Positions 1-9,967 of a DNA stretch of 56,219 bases are shown piece after piece. The DNA comes from Acinetobacter terrestris (lineage in GTDB: Bacteria > Pseudomonadota > Gammaproteobacteria > Pseudomonadales > Moraxellaceae), in the NCBI RefSeq assembly GCF_004331155.1, contig NZ_SJNZ01000021.1:1-56219 (forward strand). Reading direction: 5' to 3'. The notes below the pieces were generated by a model, which was not told the origin of the DNA, made no database searches, and saw only the letters and a program-made list of their open reading frames with translations. The position numbers and the translations under genes are program-made. Positions within the stretch are counted from its first letter, which is position 1. Each line of letters opens with the position of its first letter.

Positions 1-145
1 AAGTTTCGCTCAACATTTAGGGAAAAAAGGCTGGACAGTTCAGCGCTTACTCAGAATAATTCAAGTGAATTTATTTGAAATAAAAACCTTAAAAGCGTTA
101 TTTTCACCCGATAAAGTCCCCATCAAACAAGAGAAGCTTAAATGA
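1..145 (+). pseudogene. C-terminal fragment of a transposase (IS4-like), cut by the window start
   Basis: An open frame enters from the window edge and stops at the TGA at 143-145, giving 47 residues. It contains GWTVQRLLRIIQVNLFEIK and a LFSPDK segment, which resemble the C-terminal tail of IS4-type transposases of Acinetobacter. I recognise this from memory of the family, not from a search. No catalytic residue lies in this part, so only the tail is visible. The element's terminal repeat could not be fixed. Whether the gene is complete outside the window is unknown. Confidence 0.5.
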
Positions 146-209
146 GCTTCCTCTTGTAAAAATTGTGGGACAGCAGTGGCCTTAGGCTCCTTTTTATCTG
201 GAATTGGAA

Positions 210-1700
210 TTAAGAAACTAATTTAGGCTTGGACGAAACTTGTGGATTGCGCTTTTGAAATTTAAGTACACTATCCTCAAATCCGGCATTTTTTAATGTT
301 TTACGATCAGCCAGATAATTATTGGTCACATTCCAAGGCGCATGTTTACCTTGTTTCGGCATGACATCCGCTGCACGTGCAATATAACCTGAAGATAAAC
401 TCCCCATTACGGTATCTTCCATCAATTCGGTCTGATCACCCTGAGCAATCACCTGGTCATAGCCGTTCTTTTCCATATAATTAATCAGACGACAAATATA
501 ATCAGCCGCAATATCAACTTTAAGTGTCCAGGACGCGTTGATATAACCAATGATCATCGCCATATTCGGTACATCACTGACCATAATTCCCTGATACAAC
601 ATATGTTTAGAGGTATCCATAGGTTTTCCGTCAATGGTCGCTTTAATACCACCTAAAATTTGAATCTGCAAACCTGTCGCCGAAACAATAATATCCGCAT
701 CCAAATGCTGGCCTGATTTCAGCTGAATACCTGTTTCAGTAAACTTCTCAATTTGATCCGTTTCTACACTCGCCTTACCTGAGCGTAAAATCTTAAATAG
801 GTCCCCATCAGGTACCACACACAGACGTTGATCCCATGGATTATAAGAGGGTGTAAAGTGCTTCATATCCACTTTACCCTTCAACTGCATCTCAATGGAT
901 TTGAGTAACAGTTTACGCAGTAATTTCGGCTGCTTTTGGGCAAGCGCATAAATCCCGCGTTGCATACCAATGTTACGTGCACGCGTCAGTTTGTAAGCAA
1001 GCGCTTCAGGCAAGACTTTACGCATTTTGTCATATACAAAATCAATCGATGGAACAGAAGCGATATAAGTTGGAGAACGCTGCAGCATGGTGACATGTGC
1101 TGCTCCACCTTTTGCCATTGCAGGCACCAGGGTAATGGCGGTTGCACCACTGCCGATAATCACGACTTTCTTAGCTTTATAGTCGAAGTTTTCTGGCCAA
1201 TGTTGCGGATGAATGAGCTGACCTTTAAAAGCTGCTTGGTTTGGAAAATCCGGTTGGAAGCCTTGGTCATAATTGTAATAACCCGTGCAGCCTAGTACAA
1301 AATTAGCAATCCAGGTCTGTTGTTTCTGATTTGCATCTTCAATTTGCACCACCCACTTGCTGATGGAAGAATCATAATTAGCAGACACCACCCTATGTTT
1401 AAAATGAATTTTGTTTTTTAAATTATATTCATCAACAACTTCAGATAAATAACCTTTAATGGATGCCCCATCTGCAAGGACATTGGCCTTTTGCCATGGT
1501 TTAAAATTAAAACCAAAAGTCGACATATCAGAATCTGAACGAATCCCTGGATATTTAAATAAATCCCAAGTTCCACCAAAACTTTCACGACGTTCAATAA
1601 TATCAAATTGACGTTGCGGACAATTCTTTGAAAGGTGTGCAGCCAGACCAATACCTGAAATACCTGCGCCCACAATCAAAATATCAATGTGCTTTTCCAT
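210..1700 (-). CDS. Flavin-containing Baeyer-Villiger-type monooxygenase (EthA-like)
   Basis: This FAD- and NADPH-dependent monooxygenase is predicted to insert oxygen next to a carbonyl or to oxidise sulfur or nitrogen. The 496-residue protein has an N-terminal FAD-binding GAGISG motif (residues 11-16), the Baeyer-Villiger fingerprint FKGQLIHPQHW at about 158-168, and a second nucleotide-binding GSGATA motif at about 183-188. Length and motifs fit the EthA/Acinetobacter BVMO group. The natural substrate cannot be read from the sequence. The gene stands alone, head-on to the transposase remnant and downstream of the ribosomal block on the same strand but behind a strong terminator. Three TCTGACAA repeats upstream may be its control region. 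Confidence 0.9.
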   Translation of the reverse strand: MEKHIDILIVGAGISGIGLAAHLSKNCPQRQFDIIERRESFGGTWDLFKYPGIRSDSDMSTFGFNFKPWQKANVLADGASIKGYLSEVVDEYNLKNKIHFKHRVVSANYDSSISKWVVQIEDANQKQQTWIANFVLGCTGYYNYDQGFQPDFPNQAAFKGQLIHPQHWPENFDYKAKKVVIIGSGATAITLVPAMAKGGAAHVTMLQRSPTYIASVPSIDFVYDKMRKVLPEALAYKLTRARNIGMQRGIYALAQKQPKLLRKLLLKSIEMQLKGKVDMKHFTPSYNPWDQRLCVVPDGDLFKILRSGKASVETDQIEKFTETGIQLKSGQHLDADIIVSATGLQIQILGGIKATIDGKPMDTSKHMLYQGIMVSDVPNMAMIIGYINASWTLKVDIAADYICRLINYMEKNGYDQVIAQGDQTELMEDTVMGSLSSGYIARAADVMPKQGKHAPWNVTNNYLADRKTLKNAGFEDSVLKFQKRNPQVSSKPKLVS

Positions 1701-1742
1701 GTTCTTTTTATAACCTTGTTGAACTTTATTTTATTAAACCAT

Positions 1743-1827
1743 AAATCTGACAATACACAATGTCAAGTTTAAATAAATCTGACAAAAAATATATCAGTTC
1801 AGGACAAAATCTAAATTTGTCTGACAA
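1743..1827. promoter_or_regulatory. Three TCTGACAA repeats upstream of the monooxygenase
   Basis: The octamer TCTGACAA occurs at 1746-1753, 1778-1785 and 1820-1827. The first two extend to AAATCTGACAA, and the third is the centre of the palindrome TTGTC-T-GACAA (1817-1827). Spacings of 32 and 42 bases are close to three and four helical turns, as for a protein binding one DNA face. Read on the minus strand, each copy is TTGTCAGA and could also serve as a -35-like element. The binding protein is not identified. Confidence 0.4.
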
Positions 1828-1844
1828 TAAAAATCATCAGGCAT

Positions 1845-1875
1845 AAAAAAAGACCGGTGAAACACCGGTCTTTTT
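1845..1875 (-). terminator. Rho-independent terminator of the ribosomal block
   Basis: A perfect stem pairs AAAGACCGGTG with CACCGGTCTTT around an AAA loop, and it is flanked by A and T runs on both sides. It lies directly after rplQ and should end the alpha operon transcript. It could work in both directions. Confidence 0.92.
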
Positions 1876-1903
1876 CCGAACAACTGAAGTTCTTTTTGCG
1901 AAA

Positions 1904-2269
1904 TTATTTAACTTCGCGATCTACTAGCTCAACGTAAGCCATCGGTGCAGCATCACCTGCACGGAAGCCCGCTTTAAGAACACGTAGATAGCCGCCGTTA
2001 CGTTCTTTATAACGAGGGCCAAGAACTGTAAATAATTTACCTACAGTTGCAGCTGAACGAGTACGAGCAAACGCCAAACGACGGTTTGCTACAGAATCGA
2101 CTTTAGCTAAAGTGATTAAAGGCTCAGCAACACGACGTAATTCTTTTGCTTTAGGAACAGTAGTTTTAATTAACTCATGTTCGAACAAAGAATTAGCCAT
2201 GTTTTGGAACATCGCTTTACGATGACTGCTTGTACGGCCTAATTTCACACCACTATTACGATGACGCAT
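1904..2269 (-). CDS. rplQ: 50S ribosomal protein L17
   Basis: L17 is a large-subunit protein that lies near the exit tunnel and, in this position, is the last gene of the alpha operon. The 121-residue product starts [17 protein letters not shown], the conserved N-terminus. It lacks the long C-terminal tails of some orthologues. It begins 18 bases after rpoA and has a Shine-Dalgarno AGTAGGA upstream of the ATG. The terminator at 1845-1875 follows it. Confidence 0.98.
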   Translation of the reverse strand: MRHRNSGVKLGRTSSHRKAMFQNMANSLFEHELIKTTVPKAKELRRVAEPLITLAKVDSVANRRLAFARTRSAATVGKLFTVLGPRYKERNGGYLRVLKAGFRAGDAAPMAYVELVDREVK

Positions 2270-2287
2270 GGTGATAGTCCTACTTAA

Positions 2288-3295
2288 TTAACGGCTACGA
2301 TAAGCAAAGCGATCGTCCATGCGGAGGCTAGCCGGTGGCCAGTTCTCTAAACGCATGCCCAATTGCAAGCCTTTCGATGCCAGAACATCTTTGATTTCAG
2401 TTAACGATTTTTTACCTAAGTTAGGAGTTTTTAACAACTCAACTTCAGTACGTTGAACCAAATCACCGATGTAGTAAATATTTTCTGCTTTCAAACAGTT
2501 AGCAGAACGAACAGTAAGCTCTAGATCATCTACTGGACGAAGCAAGATTGGATCCACTTCTTCGCGAGGCTCTTGAGCAACAGGAGCTTGATCTTTCTGA
2601 AGATCAACAAAAATTGCAATTTGTTGCTGCAAGATTGTTGCCGCTTTGCGGATAGCTTCTTCTGGATCAACTGTACCATTAGTTTCAAGATCAATGATCA
2701 ATTTATCAAGGTCAGTACGTTGTTCTACACGAGCATTTTCAACTGTGTAAGACACGCGCTTGATCGGGCTATAAGAAGCATCTAACTGTAAACGACCCAC
2801 TGGGCGAGTTTCGCCTTCTGGGAAACGTGAGTCAGAAGTCTCATAACCACGGCCTTGAGAAACTTTCAGGCGCATTTTTAATGAGCCTGAAGCACTTAAC
2901 GTGCCAATCAAATGCTCAGGGTTTACCACTTCAACATTATGAGGTAAACGAAGATCAGCGGCTGTTACGTTGCCAGGACCTTGTTTTTCTAATGTCAAAT
3001 ATGCTTCGTTTTGATCGAACAGCTTAATCGACAATCCTTTTAGGTTCAGCAAGAGCTCGACGATGTCCTGCTGCAAGCCTTCCAAGGTACTGTACTCGTG
3101 CTCAACCCCTTCTATTTCAACTTCAACCACAGCAGCGCCAGGTAAAGAAGAAAGAAGGATACGACGTAAAGCATTACCCAAAGTATGACCAAAGCCACGC
3201 TCTAAGGGTTCTAGAATCACTTTTGCCGAGGTCCCGCTAGCCGCTTCGACCTTGATCGCTTGCGGAGTTAGAAACTCATTTGCAGTACGCGTCAT
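2288..3295 (-). CDS. rpoA: DNA-directed RNA polymerase alpha subunit
   Basis: The alpha subunit dimerises to nucleate RNA polymerase assembly and contacts UP elements and activators. The 335-residue protein has the N-terminal dimerisation domain ([17 protein letters not shown] near residue 35-50) and the C-terminal DNA-binding domain ([18 protein letters not shown] near 290-310), joined by an acidic linker. A GAGGTAG Shine-Dalgarno precedes the ATG. It sits between rpsD and rplQ in the usual alpha operon order. Confidence 0.99.
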   Translation of the reverse strand: MTRTANEFLTPQAIKVEAASGTSAKVILEPLERGFGHTLGNALRRILLSSLPGAAVVEVEIEGVEHEYSTLEGLQQDIVELLLNLKGLSIKLFDQNEAYLTLEKQGPGNVTAADLRLPHNVEVVNPEHLIGTLSASGSLKMRLKVSQGRGYETSDSRFPEGETRPVGRLQLDASYSPIKRVSYTVENARVEQRTDLDKLIIDLETNGTVDPEEAIRKAATILQQQIAIFVDLQKDQAPVAQEPREEVDPILLRPVDDLELTVRSANCLKAENIYYIGDLVQRTEVELLKTPNLGKKSLTEIKDVLASKGLQLGMRLENWPPASLRMDDRFAYRSR

Positions 3296-3313
3296 TATTG
3301 CTACCTCAAGGGA

Positions 3314-3940
3314 TTATTTAGAATACAATTCTACAATCAAGCTTTCATTGATTTCAGCAGGTAAATCAGAACGATCCGGTGCAGCTTTAAACGTACCTTC
3401 CAATTTAGAATGGTCAACTTCCATCCAAGAAGGAATACCACGTTGAGTAGCTAACTCGATTGCGCCTTTAATACGCAATTGTTGTTTAGCACCTTCGTGA
3501 ACTGCAACCACGTCACCCGCTTTAACTTGGATTGAAGCGATGTTAACGCGACGACCATTTAAAGTGATTGAACGGTGAGATACAAGCTGACGAGCTTCTG
3601 CACGTGTAGAACCAAAACCCATGCGATAAACGACGTTATCAAGACGGCTTTCGAGCAATTTCAACAAGTTTTCACCTGTTGCGCCTTTAACACGAGCAGC
3701 TTCTTTATAGTAATTACTAAATTGACGTTCTAACACACCATACGTACGACGTACTTTTTGTTTTTCACGTAATTGTAGTGAATACTCAGATTGTTTGCTA
3801 CCACGAGCCCCGCCATGTTGGCCAGGAGCTTTAGCATGTTTTTTAGTTTTTACATCAAACGGTTTAACGCCTGATTTAAGTTGCAGGTCTGTCCCTTCGC
3901 GGCGAGAGAGTTTGCATTTTGGACCAATATAACGAGCCAT
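3314..3940 (-). CDS. rpsD: 30S ribosomal protein S4
   Basis: S4 starts small-subunit assembly by binding the 5' domain of 16S rRNA, and in enteric bacteria it also represses its own operon. The 208-residue protein begins [16 protein letters not shown] and has a central S4 RNA-binding domain ([20 protein letters not shown]). A strong AAGGAG lies upstream of the ATG. The likely autoregulatory leader is the hairpin before rpsM. Confidence 0.98.
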   Translation of the reverse strand: MARYIGPKCKLSRREGTDLQLKSGVKPFDVKTKKHAKAPGQHGGARGSKQSEYSLQLREKQKVRRTYGVLERQFSNYYKEAARVKGATGENLLKLLESRLDNVVYRMGFGSTRAEARQLVSHRSITLNGRRVNIASIQVKAGDVVAVHEGAKQQLRIKGAIELATQRGIPSWMEVDHSKLEGTFKAAPDRSDLPAEINESLIVELYSK

Positions 3941-3952
3941 GAATGTTTCTCC

Positions 3953-4339
3953 TTACACGCGACGTTTTTTAGGTGGACGACAACCGTTGTGCGGGATTGG
4001 CGTCACATCGGTAATGCTGTTAATTTTATAACCCACTGCACCTAAAGCACGAACCGCAGATTCACGACCAGGACCAGGACCTTTTACAAGGACGTCCAAG
4101 TTTTTCAAACCGTAATCTAAAGCAGCTTTACCAGCGACTTCAGCAGCTACCTGAGCAGCGAACGGAGTTGATTTACGTGATCCACGGAAGCCTTGTCCAC
4201 CTGAAGTGGCCCAAGCCAATGCATTACCTTGACGATCGGTAATAGTAACAATGGTGTTATTAAAAGAAGCGTGAATGTGTGCAACACCTTCAGAGACGGT
4301 ACGAGTGACCTTCTTGCGTGTGCGAGTATCTTTAGCCAT
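3953..4339 (-). CDS. rpsK: 30S ribosomal protein S11
   Basis: S11 helps form the mRNA exit region of the 30S platform. The 128-residue protein has the conserved [16 protein letters not shown] core and ends with the basic [11 protein letters not shown] tail that is nearly invariant in bacteria. It lies 19 bases after rpsM and 12 before rpsD, consistent with one transcript. Confidence 0.98.
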
Positions 4340-4358
4340 CTTTTAGCTTCCAGAAATC

Positions 4359-4715
4359 TTATTTCTTAATAGGTTTGCGCGGACCTTTACGGGTACGTGC
4401 GTTAGTTTTGGTGCGTTGTCCACGGACAGGCAAGCTGCGACGATGACGAAGACCACGGTAGCAGCCTAAATCCATTAAACGTTTAATGTTCATGGAAATT
4501 TCGCGACGTAAATCACCTTCGGTCGGAACCTTAGTAATTTCTGCACGAATCGCATCAAGCTGAGCATCATCCAATTCACGGATCTTAGTAGTAGTTGGAA
4601 TACCTACAGCAGCTAAGATGTTCTTAGCAGTGTGGCGACCGATACCAAAGATATACGTGAGGGAGATAACAGCATGCTTGTTATCCGGAATGTTTACACC
4701 GGCAATACGAGCCAT
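4359..4715 (-). CDS. rpsM: 30S ribosomal protein S13
   Basis: S13 sits in the head of the 30S subunit and contacts the P-site tRNA and the 50S subunit. The 118-residue product starts [19 protein letters not shown] and ends with the basic tail [18 protein letters not shown] that reaches the decoding centre. It is the first gene after the gap holding the alpha leader hairpin, and it has a clear TTTTTGGAG Shine-Dalgarno. Confidence 0.98.
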   Translation of the reverse strand: MARIAGVNIPDNKHAVISLTYIFGIGRHTAKNILAAVGIPTTTKIRELDDAQLDAIRAEITKVPTEGDLRREISMNIKRLMDLGCYRGLRHRRSLPVRGQRTKTNARTRKGPRKPIKK

Positions 4716-4749
4716 TCACTTTCTCCAAAAAGGCAGTAGAGATAATCAA

Positions 4750-4776
4750 CCGCCCGACAAAAACCTTGAGGGGCGG
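4750..4776 (-). promoter_or_regulatory. Hairpin in the rpmJ-rpsM gap, likely S4-responsive leader
   Basis: CCGCCC and GGGCGG pair across a 15-base loop in the 106-base gap before rpsM. In E. coli the equivalent leader folds into a pseudoknot bound by S4. Position and GC-rich stem fit, but no pseudoknot was worked out here. Confidence 0.4.
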
Positions 4777-4821
4777 ATATTAACCCAATTCGCCTACTGA
4801 AATCAACAGGTCTTGATTAGA

Positions 4822-4938
4822 TTAACCTTGACGCTGTTTATGACGAGGTTCTGCGCTACAAATCACGCGGATAACCCCATTACGACGGATAACTTTACAG
4901 CTACCACAAATTTTTTTAACAGAAGCTTGTACTTTCAT
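4822..4938 (-). CDS. rpmJ: 50S ribosomal protein L36
   Basis: This 38-residue protein reads [19 protein letters not shown] followed by [19 protein letters not shown]. It is the zinc-binding form of L36, with Cys-x2-Cys, a later Cys and a His. Its place just after secY at the end of the spc operon is conserved in proteobacteria. A GAGG Shine-Dalgarno precedes the ATG. Confidence 0.97.
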
Positions 4939-4957
4939 GATGAAACCTCAAGTGCGC

Positions 4958-6316
4958 TTATCCCTTAGGATGAGCAGTCGTTTTTCTCATTAACGTTTGA
5001 TTATCGTATTGATGCGAGGTGAGATGTGCTTGTAGCTGAGCCATAAAGTCCATCACGACTACCACAACGATCAGCAAAGAGGTACCACCCAAAGAGAATG
5101 GAATACCAAATGAGCTCTGTAATACCATCGGCATTAAACAAATCACTGTGATATAAATCGCGCCAATAAAGGTCAAACGATTGAGAATATGATCTAAGTA
5201 ACGAGCAGTTTGCTCACCTGGACGAATACCAGGCACATAAGCTCCGCTGCGTTTCAAGTTCTCTGACACTTCTTTAGGGCTAAATACTAGCGCAGTATAG
5301 AAATAACAGAAAAAGATAATTAACGCACCAAAGAGCACCAAATACAACGGCTGTCCAGGCGACAACACGAGCGCCAAATCTTGCAAGCTACGTTTGATAA
5401 TTCCTGCACTCGGATCAGCACTCCCCACCCATTGACCCAAGCTCGCAGGGAACAAAAGCAATGAACTGGCGAAAATTGCCGGAATCACACCCGCCATATT
5501 AATTTTTAATGGCAAATGTGTCTGCTGTGCAGTAAATACACGACGACCTTGTTGTTTTTGAGCGTAATTGACTGGTATACGACGTTGTGCTTTTTCAATA
5601 AACACAATCGCTGCTAACACACCAATCGATAACAAGCCAAAAATGACCAAGCCAATAAGACTTGTTTGACCATTATCTACCGATGATAAAGATTGCATAA
5701 TTAAATTCGGCAATCCAGCAACAATACCCGCAAAGATGATCATGGATATACCATTCCCTACTCCGCGTTCAGTAATTTGCTCACCTAACCACATCAAGAA
5801 CATGGTACCCGCAACCAGTGAAGTCACAGCAGGAATGTAGAAAGCTAGGCCTCCAGTCAAAGTAATCCCTTGACTAATAAGTCCCGCACACATCCCGACA
5901 GACTGCACAAGTGCAAGCAACAATGTACCTTGTCGCGTATATTGATTTATCTTACGCTTACCTTGTTCGCCTTCTTTCTTTAAAGCTTCCAGCGAAGGAA
6001 CAACCGTAGACATTAACTGCACAATAATTGAAGCAGAAATGTAAGGCATGATCCCTAAAGCAAGAATTGACATCCGCTCTAATGCACCACCTGAAAACAT
6101 GTTAAACAAACCAAGGATCGTGCCCTGGTTTGCATTAAAAAGATTTTCAAGTGCAGCATTATTAATGCCTGGTACTGGAATATGTGCTCCTAGTCGAAAG
6201 ACCATTAATGCACCAATAAGGAACATCATTCGGCGAATAATTTCACGATATTTCACATGAAACGGCTGCCCTTTCATCATGTTAACATGACCTGAAGAAC
6301 TAGGAGACATAGACAC
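4958..6316 (-). CDS. secY: Protein translocase subunit SecY
   Basis: SecY is the channel of the SecYEG translocon that exports unfolded proteins and inserts membrane proteins. The 452-residue protein shows the ten expected membrane segments, the plug region near [24 protein letters not shown], and the cytoplasmic loop [12 protein letters not shown] that contacts SecA and ribosomes. The start is a GTG at 6316, with GGAG (inside the rplO stop region) nine bases upstream. An ATG two codons later (6310) is the alternative, but its spacing to that GGAG is 15 bases. Confidence 0.98.
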   Translation of the reverse strand: MSMSPSSSGHVNMMKGQPFHVKYREIIRRMMFLIGALMVFRLGAHIPVPGINNAALENLFNANQGTILGLFNMFSGGALERMSILALGIMPYISASIIVQLMSTVVPSLEALKKEGEQGKRKINQYTRQGTLLLALVQSVGMCAGLISQGITLTGGLAFYIPAVTSLVAGTMFLMWLGEQITERGVGNGISMIIFAGIVAGLPNLIMQSLSSVDNGQTSLIGLVIFGLLSIGVLAAIVFIEKAQRRIPVNYAQKQQGRRVFTAQQTHLPLKINMAGVIPAIFASSLLLFPASLGQWVGSADPSAGIIKRSLQDLALVLSPGQPLYLVLFGALIIFFCYFYTALVFSPKEVSENLKRSGAYVPGIRPGEQTARYLDHILNRLTFIGAIYITVICLMPMVLQSSFGIPFSLGGTSLLIVVVVVMDFMAQLQAHLTSHQYDNQTLMRKTTAHPKG

Positions 6317-6322
6317 TAGCGA

Positions 6323-6763
6323 TTACTCCTCGACTTTGCCGCCAGCAGCTTCAACAGCAGCTTTAGCGCCTTTAGTCAATGCAACACCTTGAATAGTGAA
6401 TGCACGAGTAATATCACCAGAAAGTACGATACGAGCACGAGTCATATCTCTACGTACAACATTCGCTGCTTTCAAAGTTTCAAGTGAAACAATATCACCC
6501 TCAACTTTAGCAAGCTCTGATAAACGTACTTCAGCAGTTTTTAAAGCGAGTTGGCTAGTAAAACCGAATTTAGGCAAACGACGATATAACGCAGTTTGAC
6601 CACCTTCAAATCCTGGACGAGTACCACCGCTCTTACGTGAGTTCTGACCTTTGACACCACGGCCACCAGTCTTACCAACGCCAGAACCGATACCACGGCC
6701 TAGACGAAGGTTGTCACGTTTAGCACCTTCTGCAGGTGCAATAGTATTTAAACGCAGAGTCAT
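6323..6763 (-). CDS. rplO: 50S ribosomal protein L15
   Basis: L15 is a late-assembly protein that threads a long arm into 23S rRNA. The 146-residue protein has the glycine- and arginine-rich N-terminal arm ([19 protein letters not shown]) and a globular C-terminal half. It starts only three bases after the rpmD stop and runs into the secY translation start, so the three genes are probably translationally linked. Confidence 0.98.
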   Translation of the reverse strand: MTLRLNTIAPAEGAKRDNLRLGRGIGSGVGKTGGRGVKGQNSRKSGGTRPGFEGGQTALYRRLPKFGFTSQLALKTAEVRLSELAKVEGDIVSLETLKAANVVRRDMTRARIVLSGDITRAFTIQGVALTKGAKAAVEAAGGKVEE

Positions 6764-6766
6764 GGC

Positions 6767-6943
6767 TTATTCCTCTACACTAACCATATAGTAGACTTGG
6801 TTGATCATACCGCGGTTAGAAGGAGTATCAACAACTTCTACTGTATGACCAATACGACGCAGACCTAAACCTTGCAGGCTAAGCTTGTGATTTTTCAAGC
6901 GATGCGATGAAGATTTAGTCTGGGTAACTTTAATCGTTTTCAT
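6767..6943 (-). CDS. rpmD: 50S ribosomal protein L30
   Basis: The 58-residue product starts [20 protein letters not shown] and has the [22 protein letters not shown] core of bacterial L30. It lies between rpsE and rplO, its invariable place in the spc operon. The ATG at 6943 is preceded by AGGGT. Confidence 0.97.
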   Translation of the reverse strand: MKTIKVTQTKSSSHRLKNHKLSLQGLGLRRIGHTVEVVDTPSNRGMINQVYYMVSVEE

Positions 6944-6949
6944 GATTGA

Positions 6950-7447
6950 TTACCCTTGAATTTGTGCTACTGAAAGACCACGTTTCGCAGCGACTTTCTC
7001 AGGAGAAGTCATATCACGCAAACCTTTGAAAGTTGCGTTAACTACGTTAGCAGCATTTGTAGAACCATAGCATTTTGTCAATACGTTATGTACGCCAACA
7101 GCTTCTAGAACTGCACGCATAGCACCACCAGCAATTACACCAGTACCTTCAGAAGCAGGTTGCATGTAAACGCGGCTTGCACCGTGACGAGCATTAATAG
7201 GGTGTTGTACAGTACCGTTAACAAGATCAACAGTAATCATGTTACGACGTGCAGCTTCAAGTGCTTTAGAAATAGCAGCTGGAACTTCACGTGCTTTACC
7301 ACGACCAAAACCTACGCGACCATTACCATCACCCACAACAGTTAATGCTGTGAAAGAGAAGATACGACCACCCTTAACAACTTTGGCTACACGATCAACG
7401 GCAACCAGCTTTTCAACAAGACCTTCGTTTTGTTCAACTTTAGCCAT
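6950..7447 (-). CDS. rpsE: 30S ribosomal protein S5
   Basis: S5 lies near the mRNA entry channel and affects decoding accuracy. The 165-residue protein has the N-terminal double-stranded-RNA-binding fold with the [20 protein letters not shown] loop, where spectinomycin-resistance changes map in other bacteria. The loop looks wild type. The C-terminal half carries the ribosomal S5-like fold. It starts two bases after the rplR stop. Confidence 0.98.
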   Translation of the reverse strand: MAKVEQNEGLVEKLVAVDRVAKVVKGGRIFSFTALTVVGDGNGRVGFGRGKAREVPAAISKALEAARRNMITVDLVNGTVQHPINARHGASRVYMQPASEGTGVIAGGAMRAVLEAVGVHNVLTKCYGSTNAANVVNATFKGLRDMTSPEKVAAKRGLSVAQIQG

Positions 7448-7449
7448 GA

Positions 7450-7800
7450 TTAGAACTCCAAGCCGTTTTCACGAGCAGCATCAGCCAAGGCTTTGATACG
7501 ACCATGATATTTAAAACCAGAACGGTCAAATGCAACTTTTGTTACACCAGCTGCTTTAGCACGTTCTGCGATTAAAGCACCTACTTTTTGAGCTGCTTCA
7601 ACGTTACCAGTTGTGCCAGCACGTAAAGTAGCATCTAAAGTTGAAGCTTGCGCTAAAACTTTGCCACCATCTGCTGAAATAACTTGAGCATAGATGTGAC
7701 GCGGAGTGCGGTTTACACACAAGCGAGTCGCACCCAATGCACGGATGTGCAAGCGTGTGCTTTTCGCACGACGCAAACGGGATTGTTTCTTTTCGTTCAT
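7450..7800 (-). CDS. rplR: 50S ribosomal protein L18
   Basis: L18 binds 5S rRNA with L5 and joins it to the large subunit. The 116-residue product starts [20 protein letters not shown] and ends [20 protein letters not shown] plus five residues, the conserved L18 C-terminal motif. A GAGG Shine-Dalgarno lies upstream. Confidence 0.98.
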   Translation of the reverse strand: MNEKKQSRLRRAKSTRLHIRALGATRLCVNRTPRHIYAQVISADGGKVLAQASTLDATLRAGTTGNVEAAQKVGALIAERAKAAGVTKVAFDRSGFKYHGRIKALADAARENGLEF

Positions 7801-7814
7801 AAGAACCTCGCGCC

Positions 7815-8348
7815 CTATTTCTTCTTAGCTTCTTTACGAAGAACAACTTCATCCGAATAACGAACACCTTTACCTTTATAAGGCTCTGGTTCACGATATG
7901 AACGGATATCTGCAGCTACTTGACCCAACATATGTTTGCTTGCTGATTTCAAAACGATTTCAGTAGCAGTTGGAGTTTCAGCAGTTACACCTTCAGGAAG
8001 TTTATAATCGATAGGGTGTGAAAAACCTAGGTTAAGATGAACAACATCACCTTTAACCGCAGCTTTATAACCAACACCGATTAGTTGTAACTTACGTTCG
8101 AAGCCTTCGTTAACACCTTTAACAAGGTTGTTAAGAACAGCGCGAGCAGTACCAGCTTGCATCCAAGAATCTTTAGATTCTTTAACTGGAGCAATATGAA
8201 GCTGACCTTCTTCCTGTTTTAGCTCGACCAGCGCATGCAGGTTGAAAGACAATGTACCTTTATTGCCTTTCACTTCGACCTGCCGGCCGTTCTGAGTAAC
8301 TGTAACGCCGTTAGGCACAGTTACTGGGGCTTTAGCCACACGAGACAT
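7815..8348 (-). CDS. rplF: 50S ribosomal protein L6
   Basis: L6 lies near the factor-binding centre of the 50S subunit. The 177-residue protein has the typical duplicated fold and the conserved C-terminal [20 protein letters not shown]. It starts [15 protein letters not shown], with AGGTG upstream of the ATG. Confidence 0.98.
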   Translation of the reverse strand: MSRVAKAPVTVPNGVTVTQNGRQVEVKGNKGTLSFNLHALVELKQEEGQLHIAPVKESKDSWMQAGTARAVLNNLVKGVNEGFERKLQLIGVGYKAAVKGDVVHLNLGFSHPIDYKLPEGVTAETPTATEIVLKSASKHMLGQVAADIRSYREPEPYKGKGVRYSDEVVLRKEAKKK

Positions 8349-8361
8349 GAGGATTCACCTA

Positions 8362-8757
8362 TTAAGAAACAAAAGCAATAACTTCACCACCGATACCAGC
8401 AGAACGTGCTGCGCGATCAGTCATGATGCCTTTGCTTGTAGAAACAATTGCAATACCTAAACCTTGCTTAACGCTTGGAAGTGCATCTTTACCGCGATAC
8501 TGACGTAGACCTGGACGGCTTACGCGTTTCACAGTTTCGATAACTGGTTTGCCTTCAAAATATTTTAACGTAATTGTTAAAGTTGCTTTGCCTTCAGCAT
8601 CAGCAACTTCTACGTCAGAAATGTAACCCTCTTGTTGAAGAACGTTAGCAATAGCAACCTTCAACTTAGAGTTAGGCATAGAAACAGTTTGTTTCTTCGC
8701 CATTTGTGCGTTACGAACACGGGTTAACATGTCGGCAACGGTATCTTGCATACTCAT
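8362..8757 (-). CDS. rpsH: 30S ribosomal protein S8
   Basis: S8 binds the central domain of 16S rRNA and in E. coli is the translational repressor of the spc operon. The 131-residue protein starts [18 protein letters not shown] and contains [20 protein letters not shown], the rRNA-binding C-terminal signature. AAGGAG lies nine bases before the ATG. Confidence 0.98.
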   Translation of the reverse strand: MSMQDTVADMLTRVRNAQMAKKQTVSMPNSKLKVAIANVLQQEGYISDVEVADAEGKATLTITLKYFEGKPVIETVKRVSRPGLRQYRGKDALPSVKQGLGIAIVSTSKGIMTDRAARSAGIGGEVIAFVS

Positions 8758-8769
8758 TATAGTCGCTCC

Positions 8770-9075
8770 TTACCAGCTTGCCTTAACCATGCCCGGTACA
8801 TCACCTTGCATGACAGTTTCACGTAATTTGTTACGGCTTAAGCCGAACTTACGGAAGTAACCATGAGGACGACCAGTTAAACCACAACGGTTACGAAGAC
8901 GTACTGGAGACGCATTACGTGGTAATGCCTGAAATTTCATCATCGCTTCGAAACGTTCTTCATCTGTTGCATTTACATTTGCAATAACAGCTTTTAATTC
9001 AGCACGTTTTGCAGCGTATTTAGCAACAGTTTTTTCGCGTTTCAATTCGCGATTAATCATACCTTTCTTAGCCAT
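8770..9075 (-). CDS. rpsN: 30S ribosomal protein S14 (zinc-free form)
   Basis: S14 helps assemble the 30S head. The 101-residue length and the absence of the two CxxC pairs make this the zinc-independent form. The C-terminal motif [20 protein letters not shown] is conserved. It follows rplE by nine bases. Confidence 0.98.
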   Translation of the reverse strand: MAKKGMINRELKREKTVAKYAAKRAELKAVIANVNATDEERFEAMMKFQALPRNASPVRLRNRCGLTGRPHGYFRKFGLSRNKLRETVMQGDVPGMVKASW

Positions 9076-9084
9076 ATCGACCTC

Positions 9085-9621
9085 TTATTTAAACGGGAAG
9101 CCGAATGCACGCAATAGCGCACGGCCTTCGTCATCGGTGCGAGCAGTCGTAGTAACGGTAATATCCATACCACGAATACGATCAATCTTATCAAAATCGA
9201 TTTCAGGGAACATGATCTGTTCCTTCAAACCCATTGAGTAGTTCCCACGACCGTCAAATGATTTCGCAGAAAAACCACGGAAGTCACGGATACGAGGGAT
9301 CGCAATAGAGATCAAACGGTCTAAGAATTCGTACATACGTTCGCCGCGTAAAGTAACTTTACAACCAATCGGCCAACCATCACGGATTTTGAAACCAGCG
9401 ATAGATTTGCGAGCTAAAGTAAGTACTGGTTTTTGACCAGCAATTGCTTGCATATCAGAAAGAGCGCCATCTAACAATTTCTTGTCAGCTGATGCAGCAC
9501 CAACACCCATGTTGATGGTAATTTTTGTAATGCGTGGAATTTCCATCACATTCTTAACGCCCAATGTTTCTAACAATTGAGCTTTAAGTTCTTCGTTGTA
9601 ACGTGTTTTAAGTCTGGCCAT
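9085..9621 (-). CDS. rplE: 50S ribosomal protein L5
   Basis: L5 binds 5S rRNA and contacts the P-site tRNA. The 178-residue protein has [12 protein letters not shown] and [17 protein letters not shown], both family signatures, and ends with [10 protein letters not shown]. The Shine-Dalgarno is weak (ATAGG close to the ATG), so coupling to rplX may help its translation. Confidence 0.98.
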   Translation of the reverse strand: MARLKTRYNEELKAQLLETLGVKNVMEIPRITKITINMGVGAASADKKLLDGALSDMQAIAGQKPVLTLARKSIAGFKIRDGWPIGCKVTLRGERMYEFLDRLISIAIPRIRDFRGFSAKSFDGRGNYSMGLKEQIMFPEIDFDKIDRIRGMDITVTTTARTDDEGRALLRAFGFPFK

Positions 9622-9637
9622 GGCCTATATCAACCTA

Positions 9638-9958
9638 TTACTTCGCTACCGCCACTGATTCACCATTTGATTTGAATACGCGAGTTTTCACGCCTTCAGC
9701 ATCAAATTGGTAACCAACACGGTCAGCCTTTTGGGTTGTAGCATTAAAAACTGCCACGTTTGAGATATGAAGCGTCGCTTCCTGAGTTACGATGCTGCCT
9801 TCAACACCAGTAGCTCGGTTCGGCTTTTGATGCTTCTTAACCAAGTTAAGGCCTTCAACCTTAACACGGTCATTTGAAACAGACAGAACAGTTCCCTGAT
9901 TGCCTTTTTCTTTACCTGCGATCACAATAATTTGATCGCCTTTTTTAATCTTAGCCAT
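9638..9958 (-). CDS. rplX: 50S ribosomal protein L24
   Basis: L24 is one of the two assembly initiators of the 50S subunit. The 106-residue protein has an N-terminal KOW motif (KGDQIIVIAGKEKGNQGTVL) and the conserved NLVKKHQKP segment. It lies between rplN and rplE, with AGAGG upstream. Confidence 0.98.
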   Translation of the reverse strand: MAKIKKGDQIIVIAGKEKGNQGTVLSVSNDRVKVEGLNLVKKHQKPNRATGVEGSIVTQEATLHISNVAVFNATTQKADRVGYQFDAEGVKTRVFKSNGESVAVAK

Positions 9959-9967
9959 GAGTGCCTC

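Noticed and set aside
936..1295. Plus-strand open frame inside the monooxygenase gene
   Set aside because: It is antisense to a protein with clear family motifs, has no ribosome site, and its translation shows no recognisable pattern.
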